From assembly GCF_015560805.1 (NCBI RefSeq), contig NZ_JADMSO010000005.1, positions 62,001 to 126,000 on the forward strand: 64,000 bases of DNA. The letters run 5' to 3'. Origin of the DNA: Mediterraneibacter glycyrrhizinilyticus (lineage in GTDB: Bacteria; Bacillota; Clostridia; Lachnospirales; Lachnospiraceae). Every line of letters starts with the position of its first letter. Within the stretch, counting starts at the first letter, position 1. Position numbers and translations under genes: made by a program. Under the pieces are notes generated by a model that saw only the letters and a program-made list of their open reading frames with translations, was not told the DNA's origin and did not search any database. Shown here piece after piece: positions 8,795 to 17,901 of this stretch.

Positions 8795-9556
8795 ATGGCA
8801 GAAATTGTATTTGATCATGTTACAAAAGTATTTCAGGAGCAGATTGCTTTAGAAGATATTTCTTTCCAGATTGAAAAAGGAGAGTTTGTTTTTGTGACCG
8901 GAAAAAGCGGCGCGGGGAAAAGTACATTGTTAGAATTGCTGATAAAGCAGCAGGAACCGACAGCAGGAAACGTTTTTGTATTTCAGAAAGCTTTGGGGGT
9001 GTTAAAGGAGAAAGAGATTCCTCATTATAGAAGAAGACTGGGAATTATGTCGCCTGAGATCGGGATGCTCAATAACATGACGGTATATGAAAATGTTGCC
9101 CTTGCTCTTTATGCAGTGGAGCAGGGAGGAAAGGGGATGAAGCGAAAAATCATGCGGGCGCTCGGACTTGTAGGAATCGCAGAAAAAGCATATGCTTATC
9201 CGAAGGAACTTTCTGGTGGGGAACAGGCACGGATGCTGCTTGCGAGAGCAATGGCGGTAAATCCGGATGTTCTGATTGCCGATGAGCCGACTGCAAATCT
9301 GGACCCGGATGCAGCGTGGGATATGATGCTTTTGTTTAATGAGATCCACAGACAGGGGAAGACTTTGATCATTGCGACTCACGCAAGAGAATTGGTTACG
9401 ATCATGCGGAAACGGGTGATCACACTCGTAGCAGGCGCATTGGTAGCAGATGAAAAAAATGCGATTTATAATCAGAAAGCGATGGATATATTTGAAGAGC
9501 GGCGAGTTTTGCAGGAAAGGGAGAATAAATTAGAAAAAAACATTAATATTTTATAA
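8795..9556 (+). CDS. FtsE-like ABC ATPase
   Basis: This is a single ABC ATP-binding domain: Walker A G-K-S-G-A-G-K-S-T, signature L-S-G-G-E-Q, Walker B V-L-I-A-D-E-P-T and a switch His in I-A-T-H. It resembles FtsE and MacB/LolD-type ATPases. I start at the ATG at 8795 (253 residues) after GCGAGG, because an upstream GTG would lie inside the terminator hairpin. No FtsX permease follows; instead the neighbour is a nucleotidyltransferase-like protein and chemoreceptors. Its partner must be encoded elsewhere, so ftsE is only a likeness. Confidence 0.75.
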   Translation: MAEIVFDHVTKVFQEQIALEDISFQIEKGEFVFVTGKSGAGKSTLLELLIKQQEPTAGNVFVFQKALGVLKEKEIPHYRRRLGIMSPEIGMLNNMTVYENVALALYAVEQGGKGMKRKIMRALGLVGIAEKAYAYPKELSGGEQARMLLARAMAVNPDVLIADEPTANLDPDAAWDMMLLFNEIHRQGKTLIIATHARELVTIMRKRVITLVAGALVADEKNAIYNQKAMDIFEERRVLQERENKLEKNINIL

Positions 9557-9569
9557 AAATATCCGATAA
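9543..9569 (+). promoter_or_regulatory. Possible sigma-28 promoter for the receptor operon
   Basis: TTAATATT at 9543-9550 and TCCGATAA at 9562-9569, 11 bases apart, match the flagellar sigma factor consensus TAAAGTTT-N11-GCCGATAA with one mismatch in the -10 element. It overlaps the end of the FtsE-like gene and precedes the nucleotidyltransferase-like gene and both chemoreceptor genes. Confidence 0.5.
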
Positions 9570-9600
9570 ATATACTGAGTCATGCTTTTCGAGAAGAGAG

Positions 9601-10833
9601 GTGAGAGGCATTAGCTATGAAAACAGATATTTGGTTATGGTGTTATCCTCTGTAATCAATGGAAAGAAAGTGGCTGTTCCACGGAAAGGGATCTCATGGA
9701 GGGAACTGTTGAGACTTGCAGAATTCCATCGTGTTGTAAGCCCTGTATATTATGGAACACTGGGGGTGGAAAAAGCACTTTCGGCTGCGGATGAGGAAGC
9801 GTTTTACAGGAAGTACCATAAAGAGATTCTGTTGGAAGAAAGTTATAAAAACGCTTTGGAAGTTATTTTGTGGCAGATGAACAGACATCAGGTTCAGGGA
9901 GTACTTCTCCGGGGGCTGGAAATTCGTTCCATGTATCCGAAAAGTGAACTGGGGTATACGTTTAGCCTCGAGTTTCTTGTATCGCCAAAGGATATGGGAA
10001 AAGTTTATAATATCATGAACAGTATGGATTATGAACAGCAGGTGAACAGAACGAATCATGGACGGCTGTATTTTCGGGTTCCGGGGGTTCGGGTGATTTT
10101 TTATGACGAGATTCCGCTTGGAAATGAGATTTTGTATAAGCACCTGACACACGCAGCCCAAAAGTATTTTCATGGAAACAGGAAGGCGGGGATAAAGACT
10201 TGGAATCTCTCTATACAGTTCTTGTATCAGTTTGGCAGATGGGTAGACGCCTATATGATGGGGGAACTGAAGATGAGGGACGTCATGGATTACTATTATT
10301 ACATACAGAATCCGGCAATAATCAGCGAGAAAAGGTTTATTGAAGAATCGCTGGAAAAAGCGGGATTGACAGAATTTGCAAAACAGCTGAATATTCTCGC
10401 ATCTCTGTGGTTTGGACAAGGAGGAGAAGCCGACACCGGAACAGCGTTTCAACTGGAAGAATATATTTTTTCAAAAGGAATGGAAGACCGGCGGCTTGAC
10501 TCAAAGATCATTCCATATGAAAAGACTCGTGTCGATTTTTATCAGAGAGACCGAGATGAAGAATGGGGAAAAAAGCAGCGGGCGTGGATGTTCCCCACCA
10601 AGGAATATATGGTGCAGTTTTTCCCGATTTTACATAAAATCCCACAGTTATTATGGGTTTGCTGGGGAATTCGAGGAATCCGAGTCTTTAGGAAGTCTGC
10701 GGAAGTATGGATCAAAGAGAAACGGCGGCAGATTCATGCGCGTATGACAGAGATAAAGACTAAGATTATAAATAAGATCAATAAAAAAGAAAAGGAAGGA
10801 ATATCGGAAGATGAAGAACATGAAGATAGGTAA
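9601..10833 (+). CDS. Nucleotidyltransferase-like protein with altered active site
   Basis: The 410-residue protein resembles the uncharacterised nucleotidyltransferase family NTP_transf_5: an N-terminal helical region, then [13 protein letters not shown] near residues 101-113 in place of the usual lysine-glycine-to-Y-P segment. Where active members carry an Asp-x-Asp metal site (D-I-D-L-L-V), this protein reads S-L-E-F-L-V near residues 122-127, so catalysis is doubtful. The C-terminus is very basic. The GTG start at 9601 has AGAGAG just upstream and is not certain. Its end overlaps the first chemoreceptor gene by 23 bases, which ties it to that operon. Its function is unknown. Confidence 0.6.
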   Translation: MRGISYENRYLVMVLSSVINGKKVAVPRKGISWRELLRLAEFHRVVSPVYYGTLGVEKALSAADEEAFYRKYHKEILLEESYKNALEVILWQMNRHQVQGVLLRGLEIRSMYPKSELGYTFSLEFLVSPKDMGKVYNIMNSMDYEQQVNRTNHGRLYFRVPGVRVIFYDEIPLGNEILYKHLTHAAQKYFHGNRKAGIKTWNLSIQFLYQFGRWVDAYMMGELKMRDVMDYYYYIQNPAIISEKRFIEESLEKAGLTEFAKQLNILASLWFGQGGEADTGTAFQLEEYIFSKGMEDRRLDSKIIPYEKTRVDFYQRDRDEEWGKKQRAWMFPTKEYMVQFFPILHKIPQLLWVCWGIRGIRVFRKSAEVWIKEKRRQIHARMTEIKTKIINKINKKEKEGISEDEEHEDR

Positions 10834-12580
10834 AAAACTGGTGTTAGGTTTTGGAGTTACGATTGTAGCTTCCATTATTTTGATGTCGATTTCTATTTTT
10901 TCTGTGAAAAAAGTAGGAACCCTTACGAATGATATGTATGAAGGACCATTTGTAGGATCGACAGAGGCGATGGAGTTTTCCAGAAAAGTTTATGAGATCG
11001 AGGCTCGTTTATATAACGCCGTACTGGAAAAACGTCTGGATAAAAATGCGATTGATGTCATAGCGCAGGGGGCAGCCGATAGCTTGGAAAAAATGGAAAG
11101 TATGGATGAGGATTCGTCGAAATCGTTTGACGAAATCAAAACGATCAGCGATAAAGTAGGGGAAATTCGTGGAAGAGTTGTTGGACTGATGGAAGATGGA
11201 AAATGGAGCGAAGCAGAAGATGTGCTGGTTGAGGAGTTTGTACCGACAGTGGAGGAATGTGCAAATGTAGCGGAAGATTTATATCAGCAGTATTCTGTGG
11301 ATGCGGCAAACTTTAATGCAGATTCCACACAGATTGGAGAACGAATTGTATGGATGATCGTGGGTATTTTCGTAGTCTTACTTGTGGTTGCGGTTCTAGT
11401 AATGATCTATTTGGTACGCGGTATCACAAAACCGATTGTAGAACTCGAAAGTGCGTATGGTAAGATGGCACAGGGGTCTTTGAATCAGAATATTGAGTAT
11501 GAATCCAAAGATGAAATAGGAGTTCTGGCACAGAGCTTCCGCGTTACCAGTCAGGGACTTCACGGGGTGGTGTCTGATCTGACCTACTTGATGGATGAAA
11601 TGGCAAACGGAAATTTCAATATCAAGACAAAAGCAGAAGAGTTGTATGTTGGAGACTTCCGTCCGATTCTTGAGTCGATCAGAAGAATGAATAAGAACTT
11701 AAGCAGCACGTTATCTCAGATTAATGATGCGGCGGATCAGGTGGCAAGCGGATCTGAACAGGTGTCTTCCGGAGCACAGGGATTATCTCAGGGGGCAACC
11801 GAGCAGGCAAGTTCCGTAGAAGAGCTTGCGGCTACGATCAATGATATTTCCGATCAGGTAAGAATGACGGCAGATAACGCAAAAGAAGCGAAAAGCCAGG
11901 TGGAAGATGCGGGAAGAGAGCTGTCACGTTCCAATGAGAGTATGGAAGAGATGATGCAGGCAATGCAGGAGATCAGTTCCAAATCCAGTGAGATCGGAAA
12001 GATCATCAAGACGATTGAAGATATTGCATTCCAGACCAATATTCTTGCACTGAATGCAGCGGTAGAGGCGGCAAGAGCCGGAGAAGCAGGAAAAGGCTTC
12101 GCAGTGGTTGCGGATGAAGTACGGAATCTGGCTTCTAAGAGTGCAGAGGCGGCAAAGAATACAACGCTTTTGATCGAAGGATCGATCGCGGCGGTGGAAG
12201 ACGGCACAAGAATCGCAGAGCAGACAGCATCCGCTATTTATGCGACGGTAGAAAGCACAAAGAGAGCTGTGGACACGGTTGAGAAGATTACAGATGCAGC
12301 AGAGCAACAGGCAGAATCAGTTGCCGAAGTAACGCAGGGTGTGGATCAGATTTCCAGCGTGGTTCAGACGAACTCTGCAACGGCAGAAGAGAGTGCGGCC
12401 GCAAGTGAGGAATTATCCGGTCAGTCTCAGATCCTCAAAGGACTTGTAAGCCGTTTCCAATTACGGGAAGACGGTGTTGGAGTAGCTGCGTATAGCGAGC
12501 CTGTGATGGACAACAGTTGCTATCAGGAAGAGAGCTATCAGCCGGTTGCATCCACTTATGATAATTACAGCAAATACTAA
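10811..12580 (+). CDS. Methyl-accepting chemotaxis protein
   Basis: The receptor has 589 residues: a first membrane helix at about 10-30, a roughly 150-residue extracellular four-helix-type sensor, a second membrane helix at about 178-203, a HAMP domain to about 255 and a long cytoplasmic coiled coil. The signalling tip is visible near residues 398-450 ([20 protein letters not shown]). Sensor ligand is unknown. The gene starts within the end of the nucleotidyltransferase-like gene and is followed 17 bases later by a second receptor with a very similar signalling domain, which suggests duplication. Confidence 0.93.
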   Translation: MKNMKIGKKLVLGFGVTIVASIILMSISIFSVKKVGTLTNDMYEGPFVGSTEAMEFSRKVYEIEARLYNAVLEKRLDKNAIDVIAQGAADSLEKMESMDEDSSKSFDEIKTISDKVGEIRGRVVGLMEDGKWSEAEDVLVEEFVPTVEECANVAEDLYQQYSVDAANFNADSTQIGERIVWMIVGIFVVLLVVAVLVMIYLVRGITKPIVELESAYGKMAQGSLNQNIEYESKDEIGVLAQSFRVTSQGLHGVVSDLTYLMDEMANGNFNIKTKAEELYVGDFRPILESIRRMNKNLSSTLSQINDAADQVASGSEQVSSGAQGLSQGATEQASSVEELAATINDISDQVRMTADNAKEAKSQVEDAGRELSRSNESMEEMMQAMQEISSKSSEIGKIIKTIEDIAFQTNILALNAAVEAARAGEAGKGFAVVADEVRNLASKSAEAAKNTTLLIEGSIAAVEDGTRIAEQTASAIYATVESTKRAVDTVEKITDAAEQQAESVAEVTQGVDQISSVVQTNSATAEESAAASEELSGQSQILKGLVSRFQLREDGVGVAAYSEPVMDNSCYQEESYQPVASTYDNYSKY

Positions 12581-12597
12581 GGAAGAGGATAGAAATT

Positions 12598-14808
12598 ATG
12601 TTTAATAATTTAAAAGTAAAGAAGAAGTTATTGGTCGGTTATGGCATTGTACTGATCATGACCGTTCTGATTGCTGTATTTTCCATGTTCCAGTTAAAGA
12701 TGGCGAATGAAGATCTTGAAAATTTTATGGCGGGTTCGGTAAAGGCAGACGACCTGATCAAAGAGAACCGGATCGCGACCAATATCGCGGCACGTTATCT
12801 TCGGGATATGGTAATTGAAAAAGATGACAGTAACTATGCGGATAAAACCGCAAAAGTACAGGAAAATATCGCTACGATCAAGAATAATTTCGAGACGCTT
12901 CAGTCAATGGATGTTCTGGATCAGGATGCGCTGAACGAGTATCAGAATGCAATGGAGGGATGGTTTGATATTGGGGATAAAGTTCTTTCATTACTGAATG
13001 AGAACAAGAGAGAGGAAGCACAAGAGGTCATTCTGGAAGAATGTACCCCTGCTTTGAATAAAGCGATTGAGTTGGTGAAACCTCTGAATGAGGAGACGGA
13101 TCAGATCCTTACAAAGACAATGACGGAGAGTATGGATAGAACCAATAAATCCTTGTTTATGCTGATGTTCATGACGGCGGTAGCAATTGTAATCGGAATG
13201 TGGATCTGCTTGAAAGTGACAAAAGCAATTGTGAAGCCGGTTACAGAGGTTGTAAATGCAATGATAGGGATTGCTGATGGACATATGAAACAGGAACTTA
13301 CCTACCAGTCGAAAGATGAACTTGGAGCATTGGTCAACAGTGTAGGAAAGACTTGCAGTGTTTTGGAAGAAGTGATCCGTGATCTTACCCGTCTGATGGG
13401 AGAGATGGCAAAAGGGAATTTTGATCTCCAGGCTGAGGATGAGATTTATAAAGGAGATCTGACTCCGATTCTGACATCCATTCGGCAGATGAATCATAAT
13501 CTGAGTAATACATTGACACAGGTTCAGCAGATTTCAGAGCAGGTAGCCGAGGGATCCGATCAGGTATCTTCCGGAGCACAGAATCTCTCTGAAGCGTCTG
13601 CAGAACAGGCAAGTTCTGTAGAAGAACTTGCGGCAACTATCACGGAGATTTCTGAAAATATCAAGCGGACAGCGGATAATGCAAAAGAAGCTAGTGAGAA
13701 GGTATATTCTGCACAGGATGCATTGACAGTATCCAATGATCAGATGCAGGAAATGATCCAGGCGATGTCTGTGATCAGTCATAAGTCGGAAGATATCGGG
13801 AAGATTATCAAAACAATCGAAGATATTGCATTCCAGACGAATATTCTGGCGTTGAATGCGGCGGTAGAAGCTGCGCGTGCAGGGGAAGCAGGACGTGGAT
13901 TTGCAGTTGTTGCAGATGAAGTGCGGAATCTGGCATCTAAGAGCGCTGAGGCAGCTAAAAACACAACGGGTCTGATCGAGGGAACAATTGAAGCTGTCAA
14001 TAATGGAACAGATATAGCAAATCGTACGGCACAGGCTCTTGTAGAGACTGTGGAAAGCGCTGGAGCTGTTGTAACCTATGTAGACGATATTTCTACTTCA
14101 GCAGCGGAACAGGCGGAGTCTATTTTCCAGGTACGTCAGGGAGTAGACCAGATTGCCGGAATCGTCCAGACAAATTCGGCTACTGCAGAAGAGAGTGCAG
14201 CGGCGAGTGAGGAACTGTCAGCACAGGCACAGACGCTCAAGAATCTGGTAGAAGTATTTAATTTGAGAAAAGACAGCGTTTATGCAACACATACATCTTT
14301 TCATCAAAAATCTGTTTATCATCCGACAGCCTCGACAAGTTCTGCACCCACTGTCGTGCCGTCTGGAGATTTAGCGCCGGCTTCAGGAAAGGCGTTAAAG
14401 GTAAAACGATATGAATGGGATGAAAGTTGGGAAACAGGAAATCAGTTGATTGACAGTCAGCACAAAGAATTTATCCGAAGAATCAATAATTTACTGGAAG
14501 CATGTTCCTTGGGGAAAGGACGTGATGAAATCTTTTCTGCTGCGCAGTTCTTGACGGAGTATACCGATAAACATTTCGGTGACGAAGAAAAATTGCAGAA
14601 GCAGTATGCTTATCCGGATCGTGTGAACCATAAGAAAATGCACGAAGGTTTTAAAAAGACAGTAAAGGAAATTAATGAAAGATTGGAAAAGGAAGGCTCG
14701 AGTGTCGCATTGGTTGGAAAAATCAATTCTGATGTGGCAGGATGGCTGATCAATCACATTAAAAAGCAAGATGTAAAAGTTGCGAAGCATATTGAAGAAA
14801 ATTCATAA
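12598..14808 (+). CDS. Chemoreceptor with C-terminal hemerythrin domain
   Basis: Residues 1-590 are a standard receptor: membrane helices near 9-30 and 183-205, HAMP, and a signalling tip near 405-455. Residues about 601-736 form a bacteriohemerythrin domain with the full set of di-iron ligands visible: H622, H659, E663, H678, H682, H720 and D725. Hemerythrin binds O2 reversibly at the two iron atoms, and receptors of this design, such as DcrH of Desulfovibrio, are taken to be oxygen or redox sensors. In an anaerobe this suggests avoidance of oxygen. The gene is last in the operon and ends at a strong terminator. Confidence 0.93.
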   Translation: MFNNLKVKKKLLVGYGIVLIMTVLIAVFSMFQLKMANEDLENFMAGSVKADDLIKENRIATNIAARYLRDMVIEKDDSNYADKTAKVQENIATIKNNFETLQSMDVLDQDALNEYQNAMEGWFDIGDKVLSLLNENKREEAQEVILEECTPALNKAIELVKPLNEETDQILTKTMTESMDRTNKSLFMLMFMTAVAIVIGMWICLKVTKAIVKPVTEVVNAMIGIADGHMKQELTYQSKDELGALVNSVGKTCSVLEEVIRDLTRLMGEMAKGNFDLQAEDEIYKGDLTPILTSIRQMNHNLSNTLTQVQQISEQVAEGSDQVSSGAQNLSEASAEQASSVEELAATITEISENIKRTADNAKEASEKVYSAQDALTVSNDQMQEMIQAMSVISHKSEDIGKIIKTIEDIAFQTNILALNAAVEAARAGEAGRGFAVVADEVRNLASKSAEAAKNTTGLIEGTIEAVNNGTDIANRTAQALVETVESAGAVVTYVDDISTSAAEQAESIFQVRQGVDQIAGIVQTNSATAEESAAASEELSAQAQTLKNLVEVFNLRKDSVYATHTSFHQKSVYHPTASTSSAPTVVPSGDLAPASGKALKVKRYEWDESWETGNQLIDSQHKEFIRRINNLLEACSLGKGRDEIFSAAQFLTEYTDKHFGDEEKLQKQYAYPDRVNHKKMHEGFKKTVKEINERLEKEGSSVALVGKINSDVAGWLINHIKKQDVKVAKHIEENS

Positions 14809-14817
14809 TGTAATGAA

Positions 14818-14862
14818 AGAACGGGGATTTCTGTCAGGAGCGGAAATCCCCGTTCTTTTTTT
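14818..14862 (+). terminator. Terminator of the chemoreceptor operon
   Basis: A perfect 14-bp stem (AGAACGGGGATTTC with GAAATCCCCGTTCT) is followed by a run of seven T. It lies ten bases after the hemerythrin receptor stop codon. Confidence 0.93.
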
Positions 14863-14933
14863 GGCTGATGGAAAGTTGCATGTTTTGGGGATATTATTAA
14901 AATGAAGAGAATGCCAGGAAATTCCATTTTAGG

Positions 14934-14963
14934 TTGACAAAGTCATTGAAATACAGATATACT
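14934..14963 (+). promoter_or_regulatory. Promoter of the GntR-family regulator gene
   Basis: TTGACA at 14934-14939 and TATACT at 14958-14963 are 18 bases apart, a good vegetative promoter. Two copies of the operator motif described at 14972-15006 lie just downstream, so the gene is probably autoregulated. Confidence 0.7.
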
Positions 14964-14971
14964 AATAACGA

Positions 14972-15006
14972 CTTGTATACTAGCTGACACGACGCGTGGT
15001 ATACAA
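14972..15006. promoter_or_regulatory. Predicted operator pair of the GntR-family regulator
   Basis: CTTGTATACTAG (14972-14983) and GTATACAA (14999-15006) form an inverted pair of TTGTATAC half-elements. The reverse complement of the first 12 bases, CTAGTATACAAG, recurs exactly in the promoter of the transport operon at 15973-15984. The GT-AT-AC core with flanking T and A fits operators of FadR-type GntR regulators. Confidence 0.65.
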
Positions 15007-15093
15007 TGCGCTTGAATGGAGGTAGGATGTGATTTCAAGCAAAGGATTTTTAGAAATATAGTTTATGTATGTAGTGAAAATTGGAGAAATGAT

Positions 15094-15780
15094 ATGATTG
15101 TAAAAAAACGTTATGGAAGAGAAACGGGGCGAGAATATGCTTTGCGTGTGCTCAAAGAAAATATTGTCATGTTGGAGTTGGAACCTGGGAGCAGAATCAG
15201 TGAAAATGAACTCGCATCAGAGATTGGAGTTTCCCGGACGCCGATTCGTGAGGCTTTGATTGAATTAAGCAAGAGCAAGATCGTAAAAATTTATCCTCAA
15301 AAAGGAAGTTATGTTTCGTTGATCGACTGGGAACTGGTAGAAGAGGCTTTGTTTATGCGACTGACATTGGAAAAAGCTGTGGTAAGACTTGCCTGTCAGG
15401 GAATCGAGGAGGAGAAGATACAGGAATTAGAAAAGAATGTTAAATTGCAAAAATTTTATATTGATAACAATGAGGCGGGAGAATTATTAGAGTTAGATAA
15501 TCAGTTCCATAAAGAATTATTTGCGATCACGAATAAAATACATATTTATCGACTGATGAGCGTTATGATGCTACATTTTGACAGACTTCGGACGTTGCGG
15601 ACGAAAGCAGTTGACCAGAGATATGTGATAGAGGATCATTTAAAGATATTGGAAGCGATTAGAAATAAGAGACCACTTGAGGGTGAACAAGTTATGGAGC
15701 GACATTTAACAAGATACATCATAGATGAGAAAATTGTAAAAGAAAAATATCCGCAATATTTTGAAATTGTGGAGGAATAG
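15094..15780 (+). CDS. GntR/FadR-family transcriptional regulator (FCD domain)
   Basis: From the ATG at 15094, which has GGAG seven bases upstream, the protein has 228 residues. The winged helix-turn-helix spans about 10-72 (I-S-E-N-E-L-A-S-E-I-G-V-S-R-T-P-I-R-E-A-L), and the rest is an all-helical FCD ligand domain. Candidate metal-ligand positions of FCD proteins are visible in D-N-Q-F-H, E-D-H-L and R-H-L-T. These regulators usually respond to sugar acids or other carboxylates. It precedes the transport/catabolic operon in the same direction, separated by a terminator, and both promoters carry the same operator sequence. Confidence 0.88.
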   Translation: MIVKKRYGRETGREYALRVLKENIVMLELEPGSRISENELASEIGVSRTPIREALIELSKSKIVKIYPQKGSYVSLIDWELVEEALFMRLTLEKAVVRLACQGIEEEKIQELEKNVKLQKFYIDNNEAGELLELDNQFHKELFAITNKIHIYRLMSVMMLHFDRLRTLRTKAVDQRYVIEDHLKILEAIRNKRPLEGEQVMERHLTRYIIDEKIVKEKYPQYFEIVEE

Positions 15781-15791
15781 ATAAAATGCGA

Positions 15792-15838
15792 GAAAAGATC
15801 ATGGAAGATTTTGGAAGAAATCCCATGATCTTTTCATT
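15792..15838 (+). terminator. Terminator after the GntR-family gene
   Basis: A 13-bp perfect stem (GAAAAGATCATGG with CCATGATCTTTTC) is followed by ATTT. It isolates the regulator transcript from the transport operon. Confidence 0.75.
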
Positions 15839-15942
15839 TAGTTAAAAAATATAAATATAAGATCAAATGGACGGATTAAAACGGATAATTTTGTTCAATA
15901 TGCTGAGAATAGTTCGATATTACAAAAGAAAACAATAAATAG

Positions 15943-15984
15943 TTGACAAAACAATACTTGAATGTTAATATGCTAGTATACAAG
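15943..15984 (+). promoter_or_regulatory. Promoter and operator of the transport operon
   Basis: TTGACA (15943-15948) and TAATAT (15966-15971) are 17 bases apart. The operator motif CTAGTATACAAG at 15973-15984 begins one base after the -10 element, where a bound repressor would block initiation. It is an exact reverse complement of the site at 14972-14983. Confidence 0.72.
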
Positions 15985-16022
15985 TTTGAAAAACGATTTT
16001 AAAAAGAAAAGGAGGAAAAATA

Positions 16023-17069
16023 ATGAAAAAAAGAGTATTAGCATCATTTCTGACTGCTGTGATGGTAATGGGGATGGTTGGATGCGGAAGTGCTGATGAA
16101 AGTCAGGGGGATGCGAAAGCTGACGGCGAGAAAGGCGGCTATAAGATTGGATTGACGAATAGTTTTAATGGAAATTCATATCGACAGCAGATGGAAGCCT
16201 ATGCACAGGAAGCGGCTGATGAATTGACAGAAACCGGAGAGATTTCAGAATTTGTGATTGTAGAAGCGAATAATGATGCGTCTAAACAGGTACAGCAGAT
16301 TGAAAATTTTATTTTGGAAGGAATGGATGCGATCATTATAGATCCGATTTCAGCGACTGCTCTTACGGGCGCAATCCAAGAAGCGTCTGATGCGGGAATT
16401 CCATGTATTATTATCAACGACGGACCGGTAGAGTCAGAAGCTGAATTATGTTATCAGATCAATTTTGATACGATTGATCAAATGTCAACTTTGACAGAAT
16501 ATGTTTGTGAGGCAATTGGCGGAAAAGGAAAGATTATCGAGTTGAGAGGGACGGCAGGCGCCGAGTTTGATAATATTGCCCACGAAGGTGTATTGAAAGC
16601 ATTAGAGAACTATCCTGATATAGAGATTGTTGCAGAAGTTTATACTGACTGGACAGGCTCAAAAGCTCAGTCGGAACTTGCCTCGGTATTGCCGACGCTT
16701 GACGATGTGGCGGGTGTTGTGACACAAGGAGGGGATTCTTATGCAGCAGTGCAGGCATTTGAAGCAGCAGGAATGGAATTACCTGTAATTGGCGGAGACA
16801 ATCGAGGATATTTTCTGAAATGGTGGGCGAATGAAGCGCCGGATGGGTATGATACGATCTCTGTTTCATCGAATCCATGGGACGGAGCAACAGGAGTGTA
16901 TGTTGCATGTGATATTTTGAGCGGGGAATATGAAGTGCCAAATGAAATGGTTCATCCTTTTGCAGTTGTAACCAAAGATGAGGTGGAGAATTACAAAGAT
17001 ATGGGCGATGAAGAAATTGGTACGCCAACTTATGATCGTGAGTGGGTAAGGGAAAATTTATATAAATAA
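16023..17069 (+). CDS. Sugar-type ABC transporter substrate-binding lipoprotein
   Basis: The 348-residue protein starts with a basic, hydrophobic signal peptide and a lipobox M-V-G-C near residue 20, so it is anchored outside the membrane. The mature part resembles the RbsB-like periplasmic-binding family: an N-terminal K-I-G-L-T-N-S segment and a D-A-I-I-I-D-P-I-S-A hinge region. It delivers a small ligand, usually a sugar or related polyol, to the permease. It is first in the operon, 39 bases after the operator, behind a strong AAGGAGG ribosome site. The substrate cannot be told from sequence. Confidence 0.9.
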   Translation: MKKRVLASFLTAVMVMGMVGCGSADESQGDAKADGEKGGYKIGLTNSFNGNSYRQQMEAYAQEAADELTETGEISEFVIVEANNDASKQVQQIENFILEGMDAIIIDPISATALTGAIQEASDAGIPCIIINDGPVESEAELCYQINFDTIDQMSTLTEYVCEAIGGKGKIIELRGTAGAEFDNIAHEGVLKALENYPDIEIVAEVYTDWTGSKAQSELASVLPTLDDVAGVVTQGGDSYAAVQAFEAAGMELPVIGGDNRGYFLKWWANEAPDGYDTISVSSNPWDGATGVYVACDILSGEYEVPNEMVHPFAVVTKDEVENYKDMGDEEIGTPTYDREWVRENLYK

Positions 17070-17079
17070 AAATGAACAA

Positions 17080-17138
17080 CAGTCGGGCGATGAAAGGCAT
17101 CAATGGTATCCAATCAGATAATGCCCGGCTGATTTTAT
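17080..17138 (+). terminator. Intercistronic hairpin after the binding-protein gene
   Basis: CAGTCGGGC (17080-17088) pairs with GCCCGGCTG (17123-17131) across a 34-base loop region, followed by ATTTTATAT. Such hairpins often reduce read-through so that binding protein is made in excess over the membrane components. Confidence 0.5.
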
Positions 17139-17169
17139 ATCCAAAAGTGAAAGAAAAGGAGTATAGTGC

Positions 17170-17874
17170 ATGGATTTACAAATGATAGAGAAAATACAAA
17201 AAGTAGTGAACAAGGCAGAAATCGTTGATCTTAGTTATACCTTGGAACCGGGGATGCCGGTTTGGTCAAGTCATGCAAGATTTGGTGCGATCGTATATGA
17301 GACTTATGATGAGGGAGATGTTTCTTATCACAGGCAAGTGAGCTATGGGGAACATACAGGAACTCATATAGATGCGCCGAGACATTTTTTTAGAGAGGGC
17401 GCAGCAATCGACCATGTAAAGGTAAAAGCAGTTATGGGAAGAGGTGTATGTATCGATGCGTCTTTTTTAAAACCTTGCGAGGAATATACACTGGACATGT
17501 TGAAAGCGTTTGAAGCAGAGTATGGAGAAATACAGGAGGGAGATGTGATTTTATTTTCCTTTGGATGGGAGGAAAAATATGCGATAGGAAAAAAGGGAGA
17601 AGAGTTCTTGAAAGATTGGCCAGGTTTAGGTGAATCGGCAGCAAAATATCTTGCAGATAAGAAAGTTGCATCCGTTGGAACAGATGCGCTTGCGTTGGAT
17701 CCATTCGGCAGTGAAAAGTATCCAAGTCATCAAGTGCTTCTGGGGAATGGGATTCCAATCTTAGAGAACCTGACAAATCTGAAAAAGATTCCGGTATTTT
17801 CTTATATAATCGGTCTGGCAAATAAGATAAAGGACGGATCAGGCTCTCCAATCAGGATTATTGCATTGACATAA
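17170..17874 (+). CDS. Cyclase-family metal-dependent hydrolase
   Basis: The 234-residue protein belongs to the cyclase family that includes bacterial kynurenine formamidase and isatin hydrolase. The metal-site motif H-T-G-T-H-I-D-A-P-R-H-F is complete near residues 59-70, and the family's D-L-S-Y-T-L-E-P-G-M-P N-terminus is present. Members hydrolyse amide or cyclic bonds in small molecules. Here it lies inside a sugar-type ABC operon with a zinc dehydrogenase, so a lactone or cyclic sugar derivative is as plausible as an aryl-amide. The substrate is unknown. A strong AAAGGAG ribosome site precedes the ATG. Confidence 0.87.
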   Translation: MDLQMIEKIQKVVNKAEIVDLSYTLEPGMPVWSSHARFGAIVYETYDEGDVSYHRQVSYGEHTGTHIDAPRHFFREGAAIDHVKVKAVMGRGVCIDASFLKPCEEYTLDMLKAFEAEYGEIQEGDVILFSFGWEEKYAIGKKGEEFLKDWPGLGESAAKYLADKKVASVGTDALALDPFGSEKYPSHQVLLGNGIPILENLTNLKKIPVFSYIIGLANKIKDGSGSPIRIIALT

Positions 17875-17901
17875 AGTGTATAGGAAAGGCGGTTTAGAAT
17901 C

